Below are positions 8,397-16,689 of a stretch of DNA of 64,000 bases, one piece after another (the first letter of the stretch is position 1; each line of letters begins with the position of its first letter). This DNA comes from Neoroseomonas alkaliterrae (GTDB lineage Bacteria > Pseudomonadota > Alphaproteobacteria > Acetobacterales > Acetobacteraceae). Under the pieces are notes generated by a model. That model saw nothing but the letters and a program-made list of their open reading frames with translations, ran no database searches and was not told where the DNA came from. The DNA lies in the NCBI RefSeq assembly GCF_014199195.1, contig NZ_JACIJE010000005.1:124001-188000 (forward strand), written 5' to 3'. Both the position numbers and the translations under genes were made by a program.

Positions 8397-9253
8397 GCAC
8401 GATGGAAGGCTACAACTTCGCCTATCTCGACGAGGCGACGAAGCGGATGATCCGCCGCGCCATCCTCAAGGCTGTGGCGATCCCGGGCCACCAGATTCCC
8501 TTCGGCGCGCGCGAGATGCCCCTGCCCTATGGCTGGGGCACGGGCGGCATCCAGGTCACGGCCTCGATCCTCGGCCCGCAGGATACGCTGAAGGTCATCG
8601 ACCAGGGCTCGGACGACACCACCAACGCCATCTCGATCCGCCGCTTCTTCCGACGCGTCGCCGGCGTGGCGACGACCGAGCACACGGCCGAGGCCAGCAT
8701 CATCCAGACGCGCCACCGCATCCCCGAGCGGCCACTGCGGGAGGACCAGATCATCGTCTACCAGGTCCCGCAGCCCGAGCCGCTGTTCAGGCTGGAACCG
8801 CGCCGGGCGGAGACGAAGCGCCTGCATGCGCTCGCCGATTACGGGCTGATGCATGTGCGGCTCTATGAGGACATCGCGCGGCTCGGCCACATCGCCAAGG
8901 CCTACGACTATCCGGTGATGGTGAACGGGCGCTACCTGATGTCGCCTTCCCCCATCCCCGCCTTCGACAACCCGAAGATGGACCGGATGCCGGCCCTGCA
9001 GTTGTTCGGCGCGGGGCGCGAGAAGCGCATCTACGCCATCCCGCCCTACACGGAGGTCCGCTCCCTGGACTTCGAGGACCATCCCTTCCGCCCCATCCGC
9101 GCGCCCCATGCCTGCGCGCTCTGCCGCAGCACCGACACCTACCTCGACGAGGTGATCACCGACGATGCGGGCGGACGGATCTTCGTCTGCTCCGACACCG
9201 ATTTCTGCGCCGAGCGCCAGGCCGCCGCCGCACCGAAGGAGGCCGCGGAATGA
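8393..9253 (+). CDS. phnJ: Alpha-D-ribose 1-methylphosphonate 5-phosphate C-P lyase PhnJ
   Basis: Radical-SAM enzyme that cleaves the carbon-phosphorus bond, releasing methane (or another alkane) and ribose 1,2-cyclic phosphate 5-phosphate. The 286-residue protein keeps all four key cysteines at residues 241, 244, 266 and 272, the same numbers as in E. coli (CALC and CSDTDFC segments). It also keeps Gly32 in IPGHQIPFG, the proposed glycyl-radical site. Surrounding conserved blocks include PLPYGWGTGGIQ and DQGSDDTTNAISIRRFF. All catalytic residues are intact, so the lyase should be functional. Coupled to phnI and phnK through ATGA overlaps. Confidence 0.97.
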   Translation: MSTMEGYNFAYLDEATKRMIRRAILKAVAIPGHQIPFGAREMPLPYGWGTGGIQVTASILGPQDTLKVIDQGSDDTTNAISIRRFFRRVAGVATTEHTAEASIIQTRHRIPERPLREDQIIVYQVPQPEPLFRLEPRRAETKRLHALADYGLMHVRLYEDIARLGHIAKAYDYPVMVNGRYLMSPSPIPAFDNPKMDRMPALQLFGAGREKRIYAIPPYTEVRSLDFEDHPFRPIRAPHACALCRSTDTYLDEVITDDAGGRIFVCSDTDFCAERQAAAAPKEAAE

Positions 9254-10008
9254 GCGCGCCGCTGCTCGCCGCCGAGGGGTTGACGCTCCGCTTCGGCGCC
9301 ATTCCCGCGCTGCTCGACGTCGCGATCGACATCGCCGAGGGCGAGGTCGTCGCCATCGTCGGGGAATCCGGCTCGGGCAAGACCACGCTGCTGCGCGTGC
9401 TGTCCGGCATGATAGCCCCGGATGCCGGCACGGTGCGCTGGCTCGGCCAGGACGTCCACGCCATGGGCGAGGCCGCGCGGCGGCGTCTGATGCGCACCGA
9501 ATGGGGCTTCGTCCACCAGAACCCGCGCGACGGGCTGCGGCTCGCGGTCTCGGCGGGCGGCAATGTCGGGGAACGGCTGATGGCTGTCGGCGCGCGCCAC
9601 TACGGCAAGATCCGCGCCGAGGCGCTGTCCTGGCTCGCCAGGGTCGAGATCGACGCCGCTCGCATCGACGACCTGCCGCGCACCTTCTCGGGCGGGATGC
9701 AGCAGCGGCTGCAGATCGCCCGCACCCTGGTGACGCGCCCGCGCCTCGTCTTCATGGACGAACCCACCGGGGGCCTCGACGTTTCCGTGCAGGCGCGGCT
9801 GCTCGACCTGATCCGCTCGCTCTCCCGCGAACTGGGCCTCGCCGTGCTCATCGTCACGCATGACATCGCTGCCGCACGCCTGCTCGCCGACCGCATCCTG
9901 GTGATGCGCCGCGGGCGTGTCGTGGAACAGGGCCTGACCGATCGCGTGCTGGACGACCCTCAGCATCCCTACACGCAACTGCTCGTCTCCTCGGTGCTCG
10001 CCGCATGA
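9250..10008 (+). CDS. phnK: C-P lyase ABC-type ATPase subunit PhnK
   Basis: ABC-family ATPase without membrane domain that binds the PhnGHIJ core, contacting PhnJ. It has 252 residues. Walker A is GESGSGKT (residues 38-45), the signature is FSGGMQQR (146-153), and Walker B is LVFMDEP (166-172), followed by a D-loop and HDIAAAR switch histidine. The sequence resembles peptide-importer ATPases at its C-terminus (LDDPQHPYTQLLVSSVL), as PhnK proteins do. Lack of any transporter permease nearby supports the complex-subunit role, not import. Confidence 0.94.
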   Translation: MSAPLLAAEGLTLRFGAIPALLDVAIDIAEGEVVAIVGESGSGKTTLLRVLSGMIAPDAGTVRWLGQDVHAMGEAARRRLMRTEWGFVHQNPRDGLRLAVSAGGNVGERLMAVGARHYGKIRAEALSWLARVEIDAARIDDLPRTFSGGMQQRLQIARTLVTRPRLVFMDEPTGGLDVSVQARLLDLIRSLSRELGLAVLIVTHDIAAARLLADRILVMRRGRVVEQGLTDRVLDDPQHPYTQLLVSSVLAA

Positions 10009-10703
10009 TGCCCGCGCTCCGGACCGAGGGCCTTGCCAAGGCCTTCACGCTCCATCTGCAGGGCGGGACGCACATCCCCGTGCTGGAGGGCGTGGACCTT
10101 GCCGTGCATCCCGGCGAATGCGTGGCGCTGTGGGGGCCGTCAGGGGCCGGGAAATCCACGCTGATGCGCTGCCTCTACGGCAATTACGGCGCGGGCGCGG
10201 GGCGGATCCTGCTGCGGCATCGCGGCGCCGATCTGGACCTCGTCACGGCCGATCCGCGCCTGGTGATCGAGGCGCGGCGGGAGACGATCGGCTATGTCTC
10301 GCAATTCCTGCGCGTCATCCCGCGCGTCGCGACCCGCGACATCGTCGCCGAGCCGATGATCGCGCGCGGCGTGCCGAAGGATGACGCCCTGGCCAGCGCC
10401 ACCGCGCTGCTGAACCGGCTGAACCTGCCCGAGCGCCTGCACGGCCTGCCGCCCGCCACCTTCTCGGGCGGCGAGCAGCAGCGGGTGAACCTTGCCCGCG
10501 GCTTCGCCCCCGGCTACCCGGTGCTGCTGCTCGACGAGCCCACGGCGAGCCTCGACGCCGCCAACCGCGCCATCGTGATTTCCCTGATCAACGAGGCCAA
10601 GGCACAGGGCGCCGCGATCGTCGGCATCTTCCACGATGCCGAGGTGCGCGAGGCCGTGGCCGACCGCCTGTTCGACGTGCTCCCCATCCAGGACGCCGCA
10701 TGA
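10005..10703 (+). CDS. phnL: C-P lyase ABC-type ATPase subunit PhnL
   Basis: Second ABC ATPase of the C-P lyase system, required for the ATP-ribose phosphonate transfer step and able to dimerise with PhnK on the core complex. It has 232 residues with Walker A GPSGAGKST (44-52), a Q-loop near SQFLRVIPRV, signature FSGGEQQRVNLARG, Walker B VLLLDEPTASLD and a switch histidine IFHDAEVRE. The PhnL insert RDIVAEPM is visible. Two adjacent ATGs (10005 and 10008) are possible; the first gives the standard four-base overlap with phnK. Confidence 0.95.
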   Translation: MMPALRTEGLAKAFTLHLQGGTHIPVLEGVDLAVHPGECVALWGPSGAGKSTLMRCLYGNYGAGAGRILLRHRGADLDLVTADPRLVIEARRETIGYVSQFLRVIPRVATRDIVAEPMIARGVPKDDALASATALLNRLNLPERLHGLPPATFSGGEQQRVNLARGFAPGYPVLLLDEPTASLDAANRAIVISLINEAKAQGAAIVGIFHDAEVREAVADRLFDVLPIQDAA

Positions 10704-11842
10704 CCGCCGAGACCATCCTCACCAACGCCATCCTCGTCCTGCCGGAGGAGACGCTGCCCGGCACGCTGGTGATCCGCTCGGGCCGCATCGCCGAGACCCA
10801 GCCCGGCCGCAGCCATGCCGCCTCCGCGCGCGACCTCGAGGGCGACTACCTGATCCCCGGCGTGGTGGACGTGCACACCGACAACCTGGAGCGCCAGGTG
10901 CAGCCGCGGCAGAACGCGCGCTGGCCGTCGCGTTCGGCGATGATCGCCCATGACGCGCAATGCGCCGCGGCAGGCGTCACCACGGTGCTGGACGCGCTCT
11001 GCCTCGGCGATCTCGGCTTCGACCAGGGGCGCGGGCAGACCTTCCTTGACGGCGTGGCGGATCTCGATGCGCTCGCCGATACCGGCGTGCTGCGTTCCGA
11101 GCACTTCCTCCATCTGCGCTGCGAACTCCCCGCCGCTGACATGAAGCCCGCGATGGACCCGGTCGCCGACCATCCGCGCGTGCGCATGGTCAGCCTGATG
11201 GATCACTCGCCGGGCGTGGGCCAGTACCGCGACATCGAGCGCTACGTCGCGATGCGCCGGAAACAGACGCAAATGACTGTGGAGCAGGTTCAGGACCGCA
11301 TCGCCTCCCTGCTCGACCAGCGCGCCCGCCTGCGCGAGCCGCAGCGTGCCTGGCTGCTCGACCGCATCCGCCACCGCGACCTGCCCATCGCCTCGCATGA
11401 CGACGAGACGGCCGAGGATGTGCGCCGCAACCTCGCCGACGGCATCCGCATCAGCGAGTTCCCCGTCACCATGGTGGCGGCCGAGGCGGCGCGGGATGCG
11501 GGCGTCGAGGTGATCGCCGGCGCACCCAACATCGTCCGCGGCGGCAGCCATTCGGGCAATGTCGCCGCCGCCGACCTGGTGCGCGCCAAGGCCGCGGATG
11601 CCTTCGCCTCCGACTACGTGCCGGCCTCCATGGTCGAGGCCGCCTGGCGCGCGGTCGAGGAGGCGGGGATCACGCTGCCGCAGGCGGTCGCGATGATCAC
11701 CGACCGCCCCGCGCGCATGTGCCGCCTCGATGACCGCGGCAGGCTCGCCCCGGGCCTGCGCGCGGATCTCGCGCAGATCCGCACGGTGGAGGACATTCCC
11801 GTCGTGCGCCGGGTCTGGCGCGAGGGCAGCCGCGTCGCATGA
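10700..11842 (+). CDS. phnM: Alpha-D-ribose 1-methylphosphonate 5-triphosphate diphosphatase PhnM
   Basis: Removes pyrophosphate from the triphosphate intermediate before PhnJ acts. The 380-residue amidohydrolase has the canonical first metal motif VDVHTDNLERQVQPR (about residues 55-69). It also has HLRCE, SLMDHSPGVGQYRD, SHDDET, GAPNIVRGGSHSGN and the final metal-site segment ASDYVP. This is the orthodox PhnM; the diverged paralogue lies at 4262-5458. Overlaps phnL and the following 2H phosphoesterase gene by four bases each. Confidence 0.96.
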   Translation: MTAETILTNAILVLPEETLPGTLVIRSGRIAETQPGRSHAASARDLEGDYLIPGVVDVHTDNLERQVQPRQNARWPSRSAMIAHDAQCAAAGVTTVLDALCLGDLGFDQGRGQTFLDGVADLDALADTGVLRSEHFLHLRCELPAADMKPAMDPVADHPRVRMVSLMDHSPGVGQYRDIERYVAMRRKQTQMTVEQVQDRIASLLDQRARLREPQRAWLLDRIRHRDLPIASHDDETAEDVRRNLADGIRISEFPVTMVAAEAARDAGVEVIAGAPNIVRGGSHSGNVAAADLVRAKAADAFASDYVPASMVEAAWRAVEEAGITLPQAVAMITDRPARMCRLDDRGRLAPGLRADLAQIRTVEDIPVVRRVWREGSRVA

Positions 11843-12519
11843 AGGTCCATCGCCTGGCCCTCTACTGGGCGCCGGAACCGGACGACCCGCTGCATGCCGC
11901 GGGCAGCGCGTGGCTCGGCCGCGATGCCGGCACGGGCGCGGCGCTGGCGCAGCCCGCACTGCCCGGCCACGACATCGCGGAGATCACCGCCGACCCGCGC
12001 GGCTACGGGCTGCACGCGACGCTGAAGCCGCCCTTCCGCCCGCTGCACGGCTACGCCGCCGCGCGCGATGCCGCCGCGGCGCTGGTCGCGCGCCTTGCGC
12101 CCTTCGACCTGCCGCCGCTCGCAGTCCATGACCTCGACGGCTTCCTGGCACTGCGCGAGACCATCCCCTGCCCGCCGCTTCACCGCTTCGCGGAAGCCTG
12201 CGTCGAGGCACTCGACGCGCATCGCGCGCCGCCAACCGAGGCCGAGATAGCCCGCCGCCGTCCCGAGCGCCTGACCGTCGCGCAGCGCATGAACCTCGAA
12301 CGCTGGGGCTATCCCTATGTGTTCGGCGAATGGCGCTTCCACGTCACGCTGACGCGGCGGCTGACGGCGGAGGAGAAGGAGGCGGCGCTGCCCGCCGTCA
12401 CCCGCTTCCTCGGCACCGCGCCGTCGCGCCCGCGCCGCGTCGCGGCCCTCTCGATCTTCGTGCAGCCCGGCCCGGGCGAGCCCTTCACCATCGCCGAACG
12501 CCTGCCGCTCGGCGGGTGA
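11839..12519 (+). CDS. DUF1045 2H-phosphoesterase of phosphonate operons
   Basis: Last gene of the C-P lyase operon, 226 residues, belonging to the family found in phosphonate operons (DUF1045). It has the two His-x-Thr-Leu motifs of the 2H phosphoesterase superfamily, HATL at residues 59-62 and HVTL at 168-171, spaced as in cyclic-phosphodiesterases. Members of that superfamily open cyclic phosphates. C-P lyase makes a ribose 1,2-cyclic phosphate that PhnP normally opens, and phnP is not present here, so this protein is a candidate replacement (inference). Start overlaps phnM by four bases. It ends 4 bases before the convergent phnN. Confidence 0.88.
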   Translation: MKVHRLALYWAPEPDDPLHAAGSAWLGRDAGTGAALAQPALPGHDIAEITADPRGYGLHATLKPPFRPLHGYAAARDAAAALVARLAPFDLPPLAVHDLDGFLALRETIPCPPLHRFAEACVEALDAHRAPPTEAEIARRRPERLTVAQRMNLERWGYPYVFGEWRFHVTLTRRLTAEEKEAALPAVTRFLGTAPSRPRRVAALSIFVQPGPGEPFTIAERLPLGG

Positions 12520-12523
12520 AGCG

Positions 12524-13057
12524 TCAGAGACAGGCCCGCAGCGCGGCCTCGACCTGCGCCGCGCCCTCCTCGGGCGTCGCGTCGTTCACCACCGTGACGA
12601 CGTCAAGCCCAGCGGGCGCCACCGCCTCGCGCGCGAGGCGCCGTGCGATGTCCTCGGCGCTCTCCCGCCCCCGCGCCGCGAGTCGCGCGGCGAGCACCGC
12701 CGCCGGCGCCGTCACCATCAGCACGCGCAGCCGGTAGCGCGCCGCGGCCTCCGCCAGAACGCCGCGCGAGAGGTTCGCCACCACCACCCGCCGCGCCGCG
12801 AGATCAGCCTCGATGTCGCGCGGGATGCCATAGAAGAGCCCATGCGCGCCCCACCACAGTGCGAAGCGGCCGGCGGCGCGCTCCGCCTCGAAGGCCGCGA
12901 CGTCGAGCGCGCGATGCGCCTCCCCGCCCGCCTCCGCCGGCCGCGTGATGGCGCGCTGGACGAAGCGGAAGCGCGCATCGCCGGCAAGCCGCGCGCGGGC
13001 AAGGCCCATCAGCGTGTCCTTGCCCGCGCCCGAAGGCCCCACCACCGCCACCAGCAT
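12524..13057 (-). CDS. phnN: Ribose 1,5-bisphosphate phosphokinase PhnN
   Basis: Phosphorylates ribose 1,5-bisphosphate to PRPP, the last step that returns C-P lyase products to metabolism. Resembles guanylate kinases: P-loop VGPSGAGKDTLM near residues 6-17, then FVQRAITRPAEAGGEAH and ALWWGAHGLFYGIP, which are family blocks. The 177-residue length from the ATG at 13057 is normal; a longer upstream reading frame is out of line with the family. It is on the opposite strand, converging on the phn operon, so it needs its own promoter in the 79-base gap to the next gene. No PhnF-like palindrome is seen there. Confidence 0.93.
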   Translation of the reverse strand: MLVAVVGPSGAGKDTLMGLARARLAGDARFRFVQRAITRPAEAGGEAHRALDVAAFEAERAAGRFALWWGAHGLFYGIPRDIEADLAARRVVVANLSRGVLAEAAARYRLRVLMVTAPAAVLAARLAARGRESAEDIARRLAREAVAPAGLDVVTVVNDATPEEGAAQVEAALRACL

Positions 13058-13136
13058 CGCCCCTGCCCCTCGCGAGGATTGACGTGCCTCCTCTGCTGCG
13101 CGACGAGGCTCGAAGCAAGCCCGAGGAGCCGCGACC

Positions 13137-14978
13137 ATGTCCGCCGTCTCGCCGGAAATGATCGGCTTCCCCGCCAAGGAACCACCCCGGATGTTCACCA
13201 CCCGCCCCGAGATCATCGGCACCTTCGGCGCCGTCGCCTCCACCCACTGGCTCGCGAGCCAGGTCGGGATGGCGGTGCTGGAACGCGGCGGCAATGCGTT
13301 CGACGCGGCGGCGGCCGCGGGCTTCACGCTGCAGATCGTGGAGCCGCACCTGAACGGCCCCGGCGGCGACTGCCCCATCATCCTGCACAGCGCGCGGACC
13401 GGCACGCAGCAGGTCATCTGCGGCCAGGGCCCGGCGCCGGCGGGGCTGACGGTCGCGCATGTGCGGGATCATCTCGGCCTCGACATCATGCCCGGCACCG
13501 GGCTGCTGGCCACACCCGTGCCCGGGGCCTTCGACGCCTGGATGCTGATGCTGCGCGACCACGGCACCTGGTCCGTGCGCGAGGTGCTCTCCTTCGCGAT
13601 CGCCTACGCACGTGACGGCGCGCCGATGGTCCCGCGCGTGAGAGCCACCATCGAGAGCGTCCGCCCGCTGTTCGAAGCCGAATGGCCGACTTCCGCCGCG
13701 CTCTGGCTGCGCAACGGCGGGCCGGAGCCGAACGGCCTCTATGCCAATCCGGCGCTGGCCGACACCTACGAGCGCGTGGTGCGCGAGGCCGAGGCCGCCG
13801 GCGGCAGCCGCGAGAAGCAGGTCGATGCCGCCCGCGCCGCCTGGTATCGCGGCTTCGTCGCGGAGGCCATCGGCCGCTTCTGCGCCGCGACCGAGGCGAT
13901 GGACACCTCCGGCCGGCGCCACCGCGGCGTGCTGAGCGCCGAGGACATGGCGCGCTGGTCCGCCACCGTCGAGGCGCCGCTCGCCTTCGACTACAAGGGC
14001 CACACGGTGCTGAAGTGCGGCCCCTGGAGCCAGGGCCCGGCCATGCTGCAGACGCTCGCACTGATGGCAGGCTTCGATGTGGGCGCGATGGACCCGCTCG
14101 GCGCCGACTTCATCCATCATGTCGTCGAGGCGCAGAAGCTCGCCTTCGCGGACCGGGAGGCCTTCTACGGCGACCCGGACTTCGTGGACGTGCCGATGGC
14201 GACGCTGCTCTCGCCCGCCTACAACGACGCGCGCCGCGCGCTGATCGGCGATCGCGCCTCGCTCGAGTTCCGCCCCGGCAGCCCTGATGGCCGAATCCCG
14301 CGCACCGATTACGCCGCCGCCATCCGCCGCGCGCAGGATCTCGCGGCCGCGATGGGCTCGGGCGAGCCGACCGTCTCGCGCCTCGGCGCCTCGGGCGGCG
14401 ACACCTGCCATGTCGATGTCATCGACAAGGACGGGAACATGGTCAGCGCGACGCCCTCGGCCGGCTGGCTGCAATCCTCCCCCGCCATTCCGGAACTCGG
14501 CTTCTGCCTCGGCTCCCGCTGCCAGATGTTCTGGCTGGAGGAGACGCTGCCCAACGGCCTCAAGCCGGGCAAGCGGCCGCGCACCACGCTCTCGCCCTCG
14601 ATGGTGCTGAAGGACGGCAGGCCCTGGATGGCCTTCGGCACGCCGGGCGGCGAGCAGCAGGACCAGTGGCAGCCGATCATGCTGCTGCGCATGATCCACC
14701 ACGGGCTGAACATCCAGCAGGCGATCGACATGCCCTCCTTCCATTCCGAGCACTGGATCAGCTCCTTCTGGCCGCGCGGCGCCAAGCCGGGGAAGGTGGT
14801 GATCGAGGGCCGCTACGCGCCGGAGGTGCTGGCGGACCTCATCGCCCGCGGCCATGCCGCCGAGATGGGCGGCGAATGGTCGGAAGGCCGGCTGACCGGC
14901 GTGCGGCGCGAGGCCGACGGCACCATCCGCGCCGGCGCCAACCCGCGTGGAATGCAGGGCTACGCGGTCGGGCGCTGA
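13137..14978 (+). CDS. Gamma-glutamyltransferase family protein (Ntn hydrolase)
   Basis: 613-residue Ntn-hydrolase-fold enzyme that would self-cleave into two chains. The expected nucleophile is Thr423 in GGDTCHVDVIDKDGN, aligning with the TTH motif of E. coli Ggt. The N-terminal part has GNAFDAAAAAGFTLQIVEPHLNGPGGD and the C-terminal part has PSMVLKDGRPWMAFGTPGG, both characteristic. No signal peptide is visible, so it is probably cytoplasmic. Many such homologues hydrolyse other gamma-glutamyl or acyl amides, and the substrate is uncertain. ATG 13137 has a GAGGAG-like site upstream; an in-frame ATG at 13191 is an alternative. Its stop overlaps the next start by one base. Confidence 0.9.
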   Translation: MSAVSPEMIGFPAKEPPRMFTTRPEIIGTFGAVASTHWLASQVGMAVLERGGNAFDAAAAAGFTLQIVEPHLNGPGGDCPIILHSARTGTQQVICGQGPAPAGLTVAHVRDHLGLDIMPGTGLLATPVPGAFDAWMLMLRDHGTWSVREVLSFAIAYARDGAPMVPRVRATIESVRPLFEAEWPTSAALWLRNGGPEPNGLYANPALADTYERVVREAEAAGGSREKQVDAARAAWYRGFVAEAIGRFCAATEAMDTSGRRHRGVLSAEDMARWSATVEAPLAFDYKGHTVLKCGPWSQGPAMLQTLALMAGFDVGAMDPLGADFIHHVVEAQKLAFADREAFYGDPDFVDVPMATLLSPAYNDARRALIGDRASLEFRPGSPDGRIPRTDYAAAIRRAQDLAAAMGSGEPTVSRLGASGGDTCHVDVIDKDGNMVSATPSAGWLQSSPAIPELGFCLGSRCQMFWLEETLPNGLKPGKRPRTTLSPSMVLKDGRPWMAFGTPGGEQQDQWQPIMLLRMIHHGLNIQQAIDMPSFHSEHWISSFWPRGAKPGKVVIEGRYAPEVLADLIARGHAAEMGGEWSEGRLTGVRREADGTIRAGANPRGMQGYAVGR

Positions 14979-15820
14979 TGCGCGTCCTGCTCGCCATCGC
15001 GCATTTCTACCGGCCCGAGGAGGGCTCGACCCATTCCTCGACCGATGCGCATCGGCGCGAGCAGCGCGCCGCGGCCCTGCGCGCCACCATCGACTCCTGG
15101 CGCGGGACGCTCGGCGCGACGACCACGCTGAACATCGAGCACAAGCGGTTCGAGCGCCTCCGCGGCGCGGTGGACGGGCTCGACATCGTCGTCCTGACCA
15201 ACGGCACGGACCACCTGCTGGATGCGGAACATGCGAAGGCGCGCGGCGCGCGGCATGTCACCGTCCGGCTCGACAACCCGCGCATGCTGGGCTTCGCCGC
15301 GCGCCGGCTCTTCGCCGATGCCCGCAACGCCTACGACCTGTTCTGCTATTCCGAGGACGATCTCCGCCTCGCCGATCCGGGCTTCGTCGCCAAGATCGCC
15401 GCCTTCCAGGACGCCTTCGGCTGGCGGCGGCTGCTCATGCCCAACCGCTTCGAATGGAACCCGAAGGGCCCCACGCTGAAGACCTGGATCGACGGCGACC
15501 TGCGCCCCGGCGCCACCGAAGGCTGGCGCGCCCCGCTGCCCGACGAGGACTTCCTACGCCTCGGCCCCACCACCTTCCGCCGCGCGCTGAACCCGCACAG
15601 CGGCTTCCATGCCATCACCGCGGTGCAGCTCGCCCACTGGATGCGCCAGCCGCATTTCGCGGAGCACGATGTCGGCTTCGTCTCCCCGCTCGAAAGCGCG
15701 GCGACGCTCGGCGTCCTCAAGACCTTCGCGATCTACAAGCCCTTCGGTCCGGATGCGGGCTTCCTCGAACTCGAGCATCTCGACACGCGCTTCTCCTCCA
15801 TGACCCTCCCGCGCGCCTGA
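14978..15820 (+). CDS. Unrecognised 280-residue protein, possibly glycosyltransferase-like
   Basis: I do not recognise a named family. The protein starts MRVLLAIAHFYRPEEG without a signal peptide. It alternates beta-strand-like hydrophobic and acidic segments as in GT-A nucleotide-sugar folds. LDIVVLTNGTDHLLDAEHAKARG and FCYSEDDLRL (about residues 125-134) look like an early Rossmann-like half with an acidic DxD-like metal site. Late parts contain HSGFHAITAVQL and a conserved-looking RFEWNPKGP. TGATG overlap with the preceding gamma-glutamyltransferase-like gene implies co-translation, so the two may act on the same material. Gene reality is secure from codon use and coupling; function is open. 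Confidence 0.75.
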   Translation: MRVLLAIAHFYRPEEGSTHSSTDAHRREQRAAALRATIDSWRGTLGATTTLNIEHKRFERLRGAVDGLDIVVLTNGTDHLLDAEHAKARGARHVTVRLDNPRMLGFAARRLFADARNAYDLFCYSEDDLRLADPGFVAKIAAFQDAFGWRRLLMPNRFEWNPKGPTLKTWIDGDLRPGATEGWRAPLPDEDFLRLGPTTFRRALNPHSGFHAITAVQLAHWMRQPHFAEHDVGFVSPLESAATLGVLKTFAIYKPFGPDAGFLELEHLDTRFSSMTLPRA

Positions 15821-15873
15821 CATTGCGCGCGCCGCGCGCCGGGCCGAGACTGCGGACCGAGGGAGAAAGCGCC

Positions 15874-16689
15874 ATGCAGATCACCGACGCGCAGGTCCAT
15901 ATCTGGGGCAGCGGCACGCCGAGCGGCGACCACCGCCAGACCTCCGTCTTCACGGTCGAGGAACTGCTCGCCGAGATGGACGAGGCCGGCGTGGACGCCG
16001 CCATCATCCACCCGCCCGTCTCCTGGGACCCGGACGCCAACGCCATCGCCGAGGCCGCCGCCGCGAAGCATCCCGACCGCTTCGCCATCCTCGGCCAGGT
16101 CCCGCTCGACACGCCCGAGACGAGCCGCCCGCTGCTCAAGGGCTGGCGCCAGCGCCCAGGCCAGTGCGGCCTGCGCTACCCGCTGGTGCGCGCCGACCAG
16201 CAATCCTGGCCCTTCGACGGCACGCTCGACTGGCTCTGGCCCGCCGCCGAGGAGGAGGGCCTGCCCGTCGCCACCATGGCTTGGCGCTTCCTGCCCGAGT
16301 TCGCCGCCATCGCCGAACGCCATCCGCGCCTGCGGCTGATCATCGACCATTGCGGCCTGATCCGGCACGAGAAGGGTCCGGCCGCCTTCGCCAACCTCGA
16401 CGCCGTGACCGCGCTGGCGCGCTTCCCGAATGTCGCGCTCAAGGCCACCGGCGCGCCCGCCTATTCGCTGCAGCCCTATCCCTTCCGCGACATCCATGAC
16501 GGGCTGCACCGCCTCTACGACGCCTTCGGGCCGGACCGCTTCTTCTGGGGCACCGACATCACCCGCATGCCCTGCACCTGGCGCCAGTGCATCACGCTGT
16601 TCACCGAGGAGCTGCCCTGGCTCCAGGGCCCGCAGATGGCGCGCGTCATGGGCGGGGCGATCCGTGACTGGATCGGCTGGAAGGCCTAG
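15874..16689 (+). CDS. Amidohydrolase 2 family metal-dependent hydrolase
   Basis: TIM-barrel hydrolase of 271 residues related to 2-pyrone-4,6-dicarboxylate lactonases and other amidohydrolase_2 proteins. Features: the N-terminal metal motif ITDAQVHIWG; RLIIDHCGL (about residue 155) in the position of a conserved active-site histidine; and DRFFWGTDITRMPC near the end with the conserved Asp of the barrel. The start ATG at 15874 follows a good GGGAGAAAG site. It is 53 bases downstream of the unknown gene on the same strand. It converges on the oxygenase gene, the two stops overlapping by four bases. Substrate unknown. Confidence 0.85.
   Translation: MQITDAQVHIWGSGTPSGDHRQTSVFTVEELLAEMDEAGVDAAIIHPPVSWDPDANAIAEAAAAKHPDRFAILGQVPLDTPETSRPLLKGWRQRPGQCGLRYPLVRADQQSWPFDGTLDWLWPAAEEEGLPVATMAWRFLPEFAAIAERHPRLRLIIDHCGLIRHEKGPAAFANLDAVTALARFPNVALKATGAPAYSLQPYPFRDIHDGLHRLYDAFGPDRFFWGTDITRMPCTWRQCITLFTEELPWLQGPQMARVMGGAIRDWIGWKA

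Noticed and set aside
12524-13417. Long version of phnN
   Set aside because: Residues before the ATG at 13057 overlap the gamma-glutamyltransferase-like gene antisense and do not resemble the kinase family. The short form has the normal length.
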